From Noviherbaspirillum suwonense (GTDB lineage Bacteria > Pseudomonadota > Gammaproteobacteria > Burkholderiales > Burkholderiaceae_D), in contig NZ_FXUL01000003.1 of assembly GCF_900182955.1 (NCBI RefSeq), positions 248,001 to 312,000 on the forward strand: a stretch of 64,000 nucleotides of DNA, written 5' to 3'. Positions within the stretch are counted from its first letter, which is position 1. The number at the start of each line of letters is the position of its first letter. Below the pieces are notes generated by a model. It was not told where the DNA came from and made no database searches. It saw only the letters and a list, made by a program, of their open reading frames with translations. The position numbers and the translations under genes are program-made. Below, piece after piece: positions 8,273 to 16,474 of the stretch.

Positions 8273-8297
8273 GCCGGAGGCAGTCGGGTCCGGCTGC

Positions 8298-8828
8298 CTA
8301 CACCGCCTCGGGCAGCTTGTGCGGACGGGCGTCGTCCGCGGCCAGCGCATTGTGGTAGTGCCAGATGCGGTTGATTGCATAATCGGTTGCCGCATGGCGG
8401 ACCGCGTTGCGGTCGCCGTCGAAGCGCCGGGTCTCGGAAAAGGTGGTGACGCCGTCCTTGTGCTCGAACGACCAGGCAAAGCAGATGGTGCCTGCCGGGA
8501 TGCCGCCTTCGCCGGGGCCGGGGCCCGCAACGCCGGTGTCGGAGATCGCGACATTGGCATTGGCGGCCCTGAGCGCGCCTTCGGCCATCTCGCGTGCGAC
8601 TTCCTCGCTGGTCAGGTTATGGCGCTTGATGGTTTCCGGCTTCACGCCGATGCAGCGCATCTTGGCCTCTTCCGAATAGGTGACGAAGGCGCACTCGAGC
8701 CAGCAGCCGCTGCCGGGCTCGTCGGCCAGCGTGGAGGCGATCATGCCGGCCGTGCAGGACTCGGCAGTGACGAGCTTGAGCTTGTTGTCCTGCAGGTAGC
8801 GCAGGACGCTTTGAAGTTGATGATCCAT
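8298..8828 (-). CDS. pncC: CinA-family nicotinamide-nucleotide amidohydrolase (PncC-like)
   Basis: A 176-aa stand-alone CinA C-terminal domain, about the length of E. coli PncC. The family hydrolyses nicotinamide mononucleotide to nicotinate mononucleotide in the pyridine-nucleotide salvage cycle. Characteristic motifs are TAESCTAGMIAS near residue 20 and the glycine-rich GVAGPGPGEGGIPAGT. The start is ATG 8828 (MDHQLQ), where family members begin; the frame is open further upstream but carries no signature there. It lies downstream of lysA on the same strand, about 170 bases away, and may be a separate unit. Confidence 0.85.
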   Translation of the reverse strand: MDHQLQSVLRYLQDNKLKLVTAESCTAGMIASTLADEPGSGCWLECAFVTYSEEAKMRCIGVKPETIKRHNLTSEEVAREMAEGALRAANANVAISDTGVAGPGPGEGGIPAGTICFAWSFEHKDGVTTFSETRRFDGDRNAVRHAATDYAINRIWHYHNALAADDARPHKLPEAV

Positions 8829-8953
8829 CGGGAAGGCTTTCCAGTGCCGGGCGCCGGCGATGGAAAAGTCTAGCGGGCGGAGATGCCCGCCGCTTTGCGT
8901 GGACGTAATGCGCCGGGAGGGAAGGCGCACATACCGTCACTGCCGCCGCCTCG

Positions 8954-8971
8954 CCGGGCGCTGCCGCCCGG
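8954..8971. terminator. Short hairpin downstream of lysA
   Basis: CCGGGCG (8954-8960) and CGCCCGG (8965-8971) form a perfect 7-bp stem with loop CTGC, 27 bases past the lysA stop. There is no U-tract, so this is a weak terminator candidate only. Confidence 0.3.
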
Positions 8972-8997
8972 TCCGGGATAACGGCGCTGCCGTCCCT

Positions 8998-10284
8998 TCA
9001 GGGAAGCAGCGATTCCAGCACGAACAGGTCGGCCGGGTTCTCGCGCTGGCGCACCAGGTGCACCTGCGCGCCGTCCACCATCACTTCGGCGGCGCGGCCG
9101 CGGGTGTTGTAGTTCGACGCCATCGTCATGCCGTAGGCGCCGGCCGACATGATGGCCAGCAGGTCGCCGTCCCGTATGGCGAGCGTCCGGGCGCGGGCCA
9201 GCCAGTCGCCGGATTCGCAGATCGGGCCGACCACGTCATACACGGCCGCCGCATCGCCGCTGTGCTGGATGACTTCCTTCACGCCGTGCCACGCCTCGTA
9301 CATCGCGGGACGCATCAGGTCGTTCATCGCGGCGTCGACCACGGCGAAATTCTTGGTGGCGCCATGCTTGAGGTACTGCACTTCGGTCAGCAGCAGCCCG
9401 GCGTTGCCGACGATCGAGCGGCCCGGCTCGAATAGCACCTTGATGCCCTTGCCCTGGTATTTCTCGTCGCGCCAGGCGTTGATGCGGGCGAACAGCCGCC
9501 CCAGGTAGTCGCCGGCCGCGACCGGCGCTTCCTTGTCGTAGGTAATGCCCAGGCCGCCGCCGATATCGAGATGATGCAGCGGTATGCCCAGCGCCTCGAG
9601 CTGGTCGACCAGCTCGATCACCTTGTCCAGCGCTTCCAGCAGCGGCGCATCGTCCAGCAGCTGCGAGCCGATATGGCAGTCGATGCCGACCACATCGAGG
9701 TGCGGCAGGTCGGCCGCGGCGCGATAGGTGGCCAGCGTGTCTTCATAGGCCACGCCGAATTTGTTGTCCTTCAGCCCGGTCGAAATATATGGATGGGTCT
9801 TCGCGTCCACATTGGGATTGACCCGCAGCGACACCGGCGCCTTGCGGCCCAGCCCGGCCGCCACCTCGTTGAGCCGGTGCAGTTCCGGTATCGACTCGAC
9901 GTTGAAGCAGAGGATGTCATGCTCGAGCGCCAGCCGCATCTCGTCGCGCGACTTGCCGACGCCGGAAAAGATCACCTTGCGCGGGTCGCCGCCGGCGGCG
10001 ATCACCCGCAGCAGTTCGCCGCCCGACACGATGTCGAAGCCGGAGCCCATGCCCGCGAGCAGGTTGAGCACGGCCAGGTTGGAATTGGACTTCACCGAGT
10101 AGCAGACCAGCGCGGCGTCCGCGCCGCGGGCATGCCGCTCGCAGGCGTCCGCATAGGCCGCAAAATTCTCGGTCAGCGCCTGCTTCGAATAGACGTAGGT
10201 CGGTGTGCCGAAGCGGCTGGCAATGTCTTTCAGGGGCACGGCTTCGGCGCAGAATTCGCCGTCGCGATAGGAAAAATGCGGCAT
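8998..10284 (-). CDS. lysA: Diaminopimelate decarboxylase
   Basis: A 428-aa PLP enzyme of fold type III that converts meso-diaminopimelate to L-lysine, the last step of lysine synthesis in the cytoplasm. The Schiff-base lysine is in YSVKSNSN near residue 60. Also visible are the phosphate-binding GGGLGI (about 225), HIGSQ in the barrel, EPGRSIVGNAG and the C-terminal VGPICESGD, whose cysteine and glutamate come from the partner subunit of the dimer. The start ATG 10284 gives MPHFSYRDGEF; the frame upstream overlaps lptM and is not used. It lies 16 bases after lptM, the usual lptM-lysA operon. Confidence 0.95.
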   Translation of the reverse strand: MPHFSYRDGEFCAEAVPLKDIASRFGTPTYVYSKQALTENFAAYADACERHARGADAALVCYSVKSNSNLAVLNLLAGMGSGFDIVSGGELLRVIAAGGDPRKVIFSGVGKSRDEMRLALEHDILCFNVESIPELHRLNEVAAGLGRKAPVSLRVNPNVDAKTHPYISTGLKDNKFGVAYEDTLATYRAAADLPHLDVVGIDCHIGSQLLDDAPLLEALDKVIELVDQLEALGIPLHHLDIGGGLGITYDKEAPVAAGDYLGRLFARINAWRDEKYQGKGIKVLFEPGRSIVGNAGLLLTEVQYLKHGATKNFAVVDAAMNDLMRPAMYEAWHGVKEVIQHSGDAAAVYDVVGPICESGDWLARARTLAIRDGDLLAIMSAGAYGMTMASNYNTRGRAAEVMVDGAQVHLVRQRENPADLFVLESLLP

Positions 10285-10300
10285 GGTGGGGGGAAGGGAA

Positions 10301-10498
10301 TTATTGGGAAACAGGTACGGGCGGCGTCGCGGTCGCCGGCAGCGGCGGTGGCGCCACGGCCGCAGGCGCGGACTGCCTGGGCGCGGGCTTGACCGGCATG
10401 TACAGCGGGCCGGTCTGGCCGCAGCCCGACAGCAGGAAGGCCAGCGCAATGAGGCCGGAACGGCACAGGTGGAACGGGGAGTTCACGATTAGAATCAC
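10301..10498 (-). CDS. lptM: LptM/YifL-family small lipoprotein
   Basis: A 65-aa protein with a lipoprotein signal peptide ending in the lipobox LLSGC and continuing GQTGPLYMP, the signature of LptM (formerly YifL). LptM is an outer-membrane lipoprotein that helps mature the LptD/LptE LPS translocon. The rest is a Pro/Ala-rich tether. GTG 10498 is used; GTG 10486 is an alternative and neither has a clear ribosome-binding site. It heads an operon with lysA and is divergent from cyaY, 27 bases apart, an arrangement conserved in many proteobacteria. Confidence 0.85.
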   Translation of the reverse strand: MILIVNSPFHLCRSGLIALAFLLSGCGQTGPLYMPVKPAPRQSAPAAVAPPPLPATATPPVPVSQ

Positions 10499-10525
10499 GG
10501 GTGACTAAACTTAGCGGAGTGTAAC

Positions 10526-10864
10526 ATGACCGATTCAGAATTCCTGGCCCTGGCGGAGTCCACGCTGGACAACATCGAAAGCGCGATGGAACAGGTGGCC
10601 GAGGACACCGATGTCGATATCGAGTGCAGCCGCAGCGGCAATGTGCTGCAGATCGAGTTTGCCGACAACGGCACCAAGATCATCGTCAACAGCCAGGCGC
10701 CGATGAAGGAAATGTGGATCGCCGCGCGCTCGGGCGGCTTTCATTACCGTCGCGTCGATAACCGCTGGATCAATACGCGGGACGGCTCGGAGTTCTACGA
10801 GGCGCTGTCGACCATGGCGTCCGAGCAGGCCGGCATCCCCCTGACGCTGAGGGATGCCGGCTAA
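10526..10864 (+). CDS. cyaY: Frataxin homologue CyaY
   Basis: A 112-aa iron-binding protein that modulates IscS/IscU iron-sulphur cluster assembly in the cytoplasm. The acidic first helix (DSEFLALAESTLDNIESAME), the strand patch IEFADNGTKIIVNSQ, the conserved KEMWIA and GGFHYRR, and the WINTRDGSEF region are the frataxin hallmarks, and the length fits bacterial CyaY. ATG 10526. It is divergent from lptM and convergent with mrcA, whose stop is 6 bases away. Confidence 0.95.
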   Translation: MTDSEFLALAESTLDNIESAMEQVAEDTDVDIECSRSGNVLQIEFADNGTKIIVNSQAPMKEMWIAARSGGFHYRRVDNRWINTRDGSEFYEALSTMASEQAGIPLTLRDAG

Positions 10865-10870
10865 TTCAGG

Positions 10871-13240
10871 TCAGAACAGCTCGTTCTTGACTTCGTCGCG
10901 GGTCTTCTCGGCTTCCTGGCCTGCCGGCCCGCCCGGATTTTCCGCCACGCCCAGCGTACGCACGCCGGTGCCGGGCGGGTACTCGGCATAGTAGTAGTCG
11001 CCATTGGCCGCGATCAGGCCGTCCGGCATCGTGCGCTCGTCCACCGGCATCGATTTCAGCGCCTTCTGCATGTAGTTTATCCAGATCGGCAATGCCAGGC
11101 CGCCGCCGGTTTCCTTGTTGCCCAGGTTGCGCGGCTGGTCGAAGCCTATCCAGGCAATGCCCACCAGCTTGGTCTGGTAGCCGGCGAACCAGGCGTCGAT
11201 CGAGTCGTTGGTGGTGCCGGTCTTGCCGGCGATGTCCGGCCGCTTCAGCACCATCGCCTTGTTCGCGGTGCCGTACTTCACGACATCCTTGAGCATGCTG
11301 TCCATCACGTATGCATTGCGGGCGTCGATCACCCGGTTCGCCTCGACGCCGGCGCGGTCGGGTTTGACTTCCGACAGCACGGCGCCAGACGCGTCGGTGA
11401 TCTTCGAGATCAGGTAGGGATTGACCTTGTAGCCGCCATTGGCGAAGACCGCGTACGCGCCGGCCATCTGCAGCGGCGTCACCGCGCCCGCGCCCAGCGC
11501 CAGCGTTAGGTAGGCCGGGTTCTTGTCGGCGTCGAAGCCGAAGCGGGTCGCATATTCCTGGCCATACTTCGCGCCGATGCGGTTCAGGATGCGGATCGAG
11601 ATCATGTTCTTGGACTTGGTCAGGCCCTTGCGCATGGTCATCGGGCCTTCATACTTGCCGTCGTAGTTCTTCGGCTCCCATGCCTGGCCGCCGGTCTGGC
11701 CGGCGTCGAATGTCAGCGGCGAGTCGTTGATCACCGTGCTCGGCGACAGGCCCTTTTCCAGCGACGCGGAGTAGATGAAAGGCTTGAACGACGAGCCCGG
11801 CTGCCGCCATGCCTGCGTGACATGGTTGAACTTGTTGCGGCTGAAGTCGAAGCCGCCGATCAGCGCGCGAATCGCGCCGTCTTCGGTGCTGGCCGATACG
11901 AAGGCCGATTCGACTTCCGGCATCTGCGTGATGCTCCAGGTCTTGCCTTCCTGGGTCACGCGGATGATCGCGCCGCGCTTGACGCGGCGGTTCGGCGGCG
12001 CCTTGTCGCTCAGCAGGTTGACGGCGAACGCCAGGCCGGGGCCGGTGATCGAGATTTCTTCGCCGGAGGCCAGCACCGCGCGCAGCGCCTTGGGGCTGGC
12101 TTCCATGACCACCGCCGCGATCAGGTCGTCGCTGTCGGGATGGTCGGCAAGCTCGGTCTCGATGGCGTCCTCGGCTTCCTCGCGCGCCGCCGGAATATCC
12201 ATATAGCCTTCCGGGCCGCGGTAGCCGTGCCGCTTCTCGTAGTCCATCACGCCGCGCCGCAGCGCGATGTAGGCCGCGTCCTGGTCGGACTTGGTGATCG
12301 TGGTGAAGACGTTCAGGCCGCGCGTGTAGGTCTCCTCGCGGAACTGCTCGTAGACCATCTGGCGCGTCATTTCGGCAACGTACTCGGCATGGATGCCGAA
12401 CTCGCTGGTCTCGCTCTTGATCTTCAGTTCTTCCTTCTTCGCCTCGGCATAGGCCTCGTCGCTGACGTAACCGAGGTCATGCATGCGCTGCAGGATGTAC
12501 TGCTGGCGCGCCTTGGCCCGCTTTGGATTGACCACCGGGTTGTTCGCCGACGGCGCTTTCGGCAGGCCGGCCAGCATCGCCGCCTCCGCCAGCGTGATGT
12601 CGGACAGCTTCTTGCCGAAATAGACCTGGGCCGCCGAGGCGAAGCCGTAGGCGCGCTGGCCCAGGTAGATCTGGTTCATGTAGACCTCGAGGATCTGGTC
12701 CTTGCTCAGGTTCTGCTCGATCTTCCAGGCCAGCAGCACTTCATACAGCTTGCGCTTGAGCGTCTGCTCGCTCGACAGGAAGAAGTTGCGGGCGACCTGC
12801 TGCGTGATGGTCGACGCGCCCTGGCGGGCGCCGCCCGAGAGGTTATGGACAGCGGCGCGCAGGATGCCGAAATAGTCGACGCCGCCATGCTCGTAGAACC
12901 GGTCGTCCTCGATCGCCAGCACCGCCTGCTTCATCACGTCCGGGATTTCCTTGAAACGGACGACATTGCGGCGCTCCTCGCCGAACTCGCCAATCATCAC
13001 GTTATCGGCGGTAAAGATCCGCAGCGGAATCTTCGGGCGGTAGTCAGTTAAAGAATTTAGCTCCGGAAGGTTCGGATAAGCCATCGCAAGCATAAAGCCC
13101 AGCAATAAAACGCCGATAACAGCAAAGCCAGCAAGAATTCCGAAGGCGCCCAGCGTCAGTCGGGCAAACAGGTTCATGCGGCGCTTGGGCGGCGGCGTGG
13201 TCCGTGACGAGGGACGGTCGGGGGTGTTTGGAGGGCTCAT
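10871..13240 (-). CDS. mrcA: Penicillin-binding protein 1A
   Basis: A 789-aa bifunctional peptidoglycan synthase. A basic, Pro-rich cytoplasmic tail precedes one membrane helix (about residues 25-50). The GT51 domain shows EDDRFYEHGGVD and GASTITQQVARNFFLS. An OB-like insertion sits around residues 325-420. The transpeptidase has the nucleophile in PGSSFKPF, SKN and KTGTTNDSIDAWF. Length and motif order match PBP1A. ATG 13240 is taken; ATG at codon 22 (MNLFARL) would also keep the membrane anchor. It is divergent from pilMNOPQ, a classical arrangement in beta- and gammaproteobacteria. Confidence 0.93.
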   Translation of the reverse strand: MSPPNTPDRPSSRTTPPPKRRMNLFARLTLGAFGILAGFAVIGVLLLGFMLAMAYPNLPELNSLTDYRPKIPLRIFTADNVMIGEFGEERRNVVRFKEIPDVMKQAVLAIEDDRFYEHGGVDYFGILRAAVHNLSGGARQGASTITQQVARNFFLSSEQTLKRKLYEVLLAWKIEQNLSKDQILEVYMNQIYLGQRAYGFASAAQVYFGKKLSDITLAEAAMLAGLPKAPSANNPVVNPKRAKARQQYILQRMHDLGYVSDEAYAEAKKEELKIKSETSEFGIHAEYVAEMTRQMVYEQFREETYTRGLNVFTTITKSDQDAAYIALRRGVMDYEKRHGYRGPEGYMDIPAAREEAEDAIETELADHPDSDDLIAAVVMEASPKALRAVLASGEEISITGPGLAFAVNLLSDKAPPNRRVKRGAIIRVTQEGKTWSITQMPEVESAFVSASTEDGAIRALIGGFDFSRNKFNHVTQAWRQPGSSFKPFIYSASLEKGLSPSTVINDSPLTFDAGQTGGQAWEPKNYDGKYEGPMTMRKGLTKSKNMISIRILNRIGAKYGQEYATRFGFDADKNPAYLTLALGAGAVTPLQMAGAYAVFANGGYKVNPYLISKITDASGAVLSEVKPDRAGVEANRVIDARNAYVMDSMLKDVVKYGTANKAMVLKRPDIAGKTGTTNDSIDAWFAGYQTKLVGIAWIGFDQPRNLGNKETGGGLALPIWINYMQKALKSMPVDERTMPDGLIAANGDYYYAEYPPGTGVRTLGVAENPGGPAGQEAEKTRDEVKNELF

Positions 13241-13575
13241 TGCGGGGATAGGGAAGGAGTGCGGAAGGGGGGTCTTAAAGACTGCTCATTATAACGGCAG
13301 CACAGTCCGCAGGCGCACCACGGTCCCAAATGAGCACTTTTGTCCACCATCCAATCGCTTCGTCAGGTTTTTGCAACGCGAAATAGTGTTACCCTGTGGA
13401 AATTGCTTTACATCCAGAGAAGCTTGTTGCTACGATCTGAAGACACCCTGCGCATGCGCTAAATATCGGTATTTAAAGGTTTTTTTGATATGTACATACT
13501 CGTACCGAATGTCAGGCCAGCGCACAAAACCCGCAGCCAAACAAGAAAACTTGTTTTCTAGGGGAAATTTCTGCC
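13241..13575. other. Intergenic region between mrcA and pilM
   Basis: A 335-base divergent spacer that must hold the promoters of mrcA and of the pilMNOPQ operon. It becomes AT-rich towards pilM (about 13455-13500). No -10/-35 pair or sigma-54 site stands out: TGG at about 13397 and TTGC at about 13403 are too close together for sigma-54. GGGGAAA just before 13568 probably serves as the pilM ribosome-binding site. A frame across it (13176-13634) is not coding. Confidence 0.6.
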
Positions 13576-14649
13576 ATGGACTTCTCTTCCTTATTCCAGA
13601 AAAAAAATGCGCCGCTGATCGGGCTGGACATTAGCTCGTCGGGCATAAAGCTCGTCGAACTGTCCGACGCCGGCAAGGGCATGCTGCGGCTCGAACGCTA
13701 CGCCAGCGAGCCGCTGCCGCGCGGCGCGGTGGCGGACGGCAACATCGACAACATCGAGCAGGTGTCGGAAGCGGTGCGCCGGGTCTGGAAGAAGAGCGGC
13801 ACCCGCGCCAGGCTGGCGGTGCTGGGCATGCCGCCGGCGTCGGTCATCACCAAGAAGATCGTGCTTGCCGGCGGCCTGTCGGAAGACGAACTCGAACTCC
13901 AGGTCGAAAACGAGGCGAGCCAGTACATCCCGTTTGCGCTGGAAGAGGTCAGCCTCGATTTCGACGTGATCGGCCCGCTGCAGAATTCGCTGGAAGATGT
14001 CGAGGTGCTGCTGGCCGCGTCCCGCAAGGAAAAGGTCGAGGACAGGGTCGCCGTCGCCGAAGCCGCCGGCCTCAAGCCGAAGATCATGGATATCGAGTCC
14101 TACGCCGCCCGCGCCGCGCTGGGCCGCGTGATGGAGCTGCTTCCGCAGGGCGGCCAGGGGCAGATCGTCGCGCTGTTCCAGATCGGCGCCCAGATCACCC
14201 ATATTTCCGTGCTGCTCGACGGCCAGCCGCTGTACGAGCGCGAACAGCCGTTCGGCGGCAACCAGCTCACCCAGGACATCGTCCGCACTTACGGCATGGC
14301 GCAGGAAGAGGCGGAAAACAGGAAGCGCACCGGTGACCTGCCCGAAGGCTACGAGCGGGAACTGCTGGAGCCTTTCCTGGAAAGCGCCGCGCTGGAAGTG
14401 ACCCGCGCGATCCAGTTTTTCTTCACATCGACGCCTTATACCCGCATCGACCAGATCTACCTGGCCGGCGGCTGCGCCACCATACCCGGCCTGGTCGACA
14501 TCGTCGCCAGCCGCACCAAGGTGTCCACCGCCGTCGTCAGCCCGTTCCAGGGCATGCAGCTGGGCACATCGGTGCGCGAAAAACAGCTGCGGGCCGATGC
14601 GCCCGCCTATCTCGTCGCCTGCGGGCTGGCGATGCGGAGGTTTGACTGA
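13576..14649 (+). CDS. pilM: Type IV pilus assembly protein PilM
   Basis: A 357-aa actin-like cytoplasmic protein of the type IV pilus alignment complex, which binds the N-terminal tail of PilN. Seen: LIGLDISSSGIKLVEL (first phosphate loop), the PilM motif of the EDELELQVENEASQYIPF type, and the C-terminal IYLAGGCATIPGL. It begins MDFSSLFQKKN. It is the first gene of pilMNOPQ, ending in a one-base overlap with pilN (TGATG). Confidence 0.95.
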   Translation: MDFSSLFQKKNAPLIGLDISSSGIKLVELSDAGKGMLRLERYASEPLPRGAVADGNIDNIEQVSEAVRRVWKKSGTRARLAVLGMPPASVITKKIVLAGGLSEDELELQVENEASQYIPFALEEVSLDFDVIGPLQNSLEDVEVLLAASRKEKVEDRVAVAEAAGLKPKIMDIESYAARAALGRVMELLPQGGQGQIVALFQIGAQITHISVLLDGQPLYEREQPFGGNQLTQDIVRTYGMAQEEAENRKRTGDLPEGYERELLEPFLESAALEVTRAIQFFFTSTPYTRIDQIYLAGGCATIPGLVDIVASRTKVSTAVVSPFQGMQLGTSVREKQLRADAPAYLVACGLAMRRFD

Positions 14650-15269
14650 TGGTCAGAATCAATCTGCTTCCCCACCGGGAAGCGCGGCGCAAGGAACGCA
14701 AGACCGCGTTCGTGGCGATGCTCATCGCCGCGGTGTTCGTCGGCGGGCTGATGGTGCTGGCGGTCGGCGGCGTGATCGCCACGCGCATCGCCAGCCAGAA
14801 CGAGCGCAATGCCTTCATCCAGGCGGAAAACGCCAAGCTCGATATCCAGATCAAGGAAATCGCCACGCTGAAGCAGGAAATCGAGGCGCTGAAGGCGCGG
14901 CAGCAGGCGGTCGAAGACCTGCAGAGCGACCGCAACCAGCCGGTCTACCTGATGGATGAACTGGTCAGGCAGGTCCCGGAAGGCACCTACCTGCGCTCGT
15001 TCAAGCAGGCAGGACAGAAGGTCATGCTGAACGGTTACGCGCAGTCCAACGAGCGGGTCTCCGAACTCCTGCGCAACCTGGGCAACGTGTCGCCCTGGCT
15101 GGAGCGGCCGGACCTGGTGGAAATCCGGGCCGCCACCACGGGGCAGGCCAAGGACCTGCGCAAGGTATTCGAGTTCACGGTCAACGTGGGCATCAAGCGC
15201 AGCCGTGAAGCGGACGCGGCGGCCGCAGCGGCCGCGGTAGCGCCGATCGCCGCCGCAAAACGCCCCTGA
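14649..15269 (+). CDS. pilN: Type IV pilus assembly protein PilN
   Basis: A 206-aa bitopic inner-membrane protein. The cytoplasmic N-terminus VRINLLPHREARR is the PilM-binding motif INLLP. One membrane segment (about residues 20-45) follows, then a coiled coil (NAFIQAENAKLDIQIKEIA), and a periplasmic ferredoxin-like domain that pairs with PilO. An Ala-rich tail ends the chain. Its start overlaps the pilM stop by one base. Confidence 0.95.
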   Translation: MVRINLLPHREARRKERKTAFVAMLIAAVFVGGLMVLAVGGVIATRIASQNERNAFIQAENAKLDIQIKEIATLKQEIEALKARQQAVEDLQSDRNQPVYLMDELVRQVPEGTYLRSFKQAGQKVMLNGYAQSNERVSELLRNLGNVSPWLERPDLVEIRAATTGQAKDLRKVFEFTVNVGIKRSREADAAAAAAAVAPIAAAKRP

Positions 15270-15284
15270 CGCGGAAAAGACACC

Positions 15285-15938
15285 ATGGCAAACATGAAAA
15301 GTTTCGATATCGGCGCCCAGTTCCAGAACCTGAGCGGTCGCCATCCGGGGCAGTGGCCGCTGCTGCCGCGCGCGCTGTGCGGCGTCGGCGTGCTGCTGCT
15401 GGTGCTGGCGCTGGGCTGGTACTTCTACTGGGACGGCCAGCTCGAGGAATTGAGCATGGGCGAGCAGGAAGAGCAGCGCCTGCGCGAAGCCTACAAGAGC
15501 AAGGTGCAGCAGGCGGTCAACCTGGAAGCGCTGCGCAAGCAGAAGGAACAGGTCGGCGAATACGTCGCCACGCTGGAGAAGCAGCTGCCGAGCAAGGCCG
15601 AAATGGATGCGCTGCTGTCGGACATCAACCAGGCCGGCCTTGGGCGCGGGCTGCAGTTCGAGCTGTTCAAGCCGGGCCAGGTCGTGGTCAAGGAGTATTA
15701 CGCCGAGCTGCCGATCGACATCAAGATCACCGGCAATTATCACGACGTCGGCGCATTCACCAGCGACATCGCCAATCTGCCGCGCATCGTCACGCTGAAC
15801 AACCTGAACCTGGTTGCCGGCAAGGATGGCGCGCTGACCATGGAAGCGGTGGCCAAGACATTCCGCTACCTCGACCGCGAGGAAGTCGCCGCGCAGCGCA
15901 AGGCGGAGGCCGATGCCAAGAAGGGAATCAAGAAATGA
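15285..15938 (+). CDS. pilO: Type IV pilus assembly protein PilO
   Basis: A 217-aa inner-membrane protein that heterodimerises with PilN in the periplasm. It has a short cytoplasmic N-terminus, one membrane helix (LCGVGVLLLVLALGWYFYW), a coiled coil (about 50-95) and the PilO core with PSKAEMDALLSDINQAGLGRG and the DIKITGNYHDVGAFTSDIA strand region. It lies 15 bases after pilN and overlaps pilP by four bases (ATGA). Confidence 0.95.
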   Translation: MANMKSFDIGAQFQNLSGRHPGQWPLLPRALCGVGVLLLVLALGWYFYWDGQLEELSMGEQEEQRLREAYKSKVQQAVNLEALRKQKEQVGEYVATLEKQLPSKAEMDALLSDINQAGLGRGLQFELFKPGQVVVKEYYAELPIDIKITGNYHDVGAFTSDIANLPRIVTLNNLNLVAGKDGALTMEAVAKTFRYLDREEVAAQRKAEADAKKGIKK

Positions 15939-16474
15939 GCCCGTCCCGGATAGCACGCGCGTCCCTGTGCGCCATGTTGCCCGCCCTGCTAGCAGCTTGC
16001 GGCGACGGCGGCATACCGGAAGTGAAGCAGTGGATGGATGAGACCCGGCGCCAGACGAAGGTCGTGGTGCCCAAGCTCACCGAGCCGAAAAAATTCACGC
16101 CGTTCACCTATGCCGGCAAGAGCGCGGCCGACCCGTACAGCCCCGCCAAGTTCGTGAACGCGACGGCGGCGCCGTCCGGCACGGGCAACCGCTTCCAGCC
16201 GAATACCGACCGCCGTCGTGAACCACTGGAAACTTTTCCTCTGGATAACCTTAAAATGGTGGGAACCTTGCGCAAGCAGGGCGCCAGCTTTGCGCTGGTG
16301 CAGGCGGAACACACGCTGTTCCAGGCCAAGGTCGGCAATTACATCGGCCAGAATTTCGGCCAGATCACCAAAATTACCGATAGCGAAGTCGAGCTGAAGG
16401 AAATCGTACAGGACGCAGCCGGCGAATGGGTCGAGCGCACTGCCAAGCTGGAGCTGCAGGAGATAAAGAAATGA
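15935..16474 (+). CDS. pilP: Type IV pilus lipoprotein PilP
   Basis: A 179-aa periplasmic lipoprotein linking the PilN/PilO dimer to the secretin PilQ. A signal peptide ends in the lipobox LLAAC, a disordered linker follows, and the C-terminal beta domain has LDNLKMVGTL near residue 105 and GNYIGQNFGQITKI. ATG 15935 overlaps the pilO stop (ATGA). The stop TGA overlaps the pilQ start. Confidence 0.95.
   Translation: MSPSRIARASLCAMLPALLAACGDGGIPEVKQWMDETRRQTKVVVPKLTEPKKFTPFTYAGKSAADPYSPAKFVNATAAPSGTGNRFQPNTDRRREPLETFPLDNLKMVGTLRKQGASFALVQAEHTLFQAKVGNYIGQNFGQITKITDSEVELKEIVQDAAGEWVERTAKLELQEIKK

Noticed and set aside
13395-13412. Sigma-54 site ahead of pilM (TGGAAATTGC)
   Set aside because: The GG and GC doublets are only 7 bases apart; sigma-54 needs 12.
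13176-13634. 152-codon frame across the mrcA-pilM spacer
   Set aside because: It overlaps both genes in a different phase or strand and consists of promoter-region sequence.
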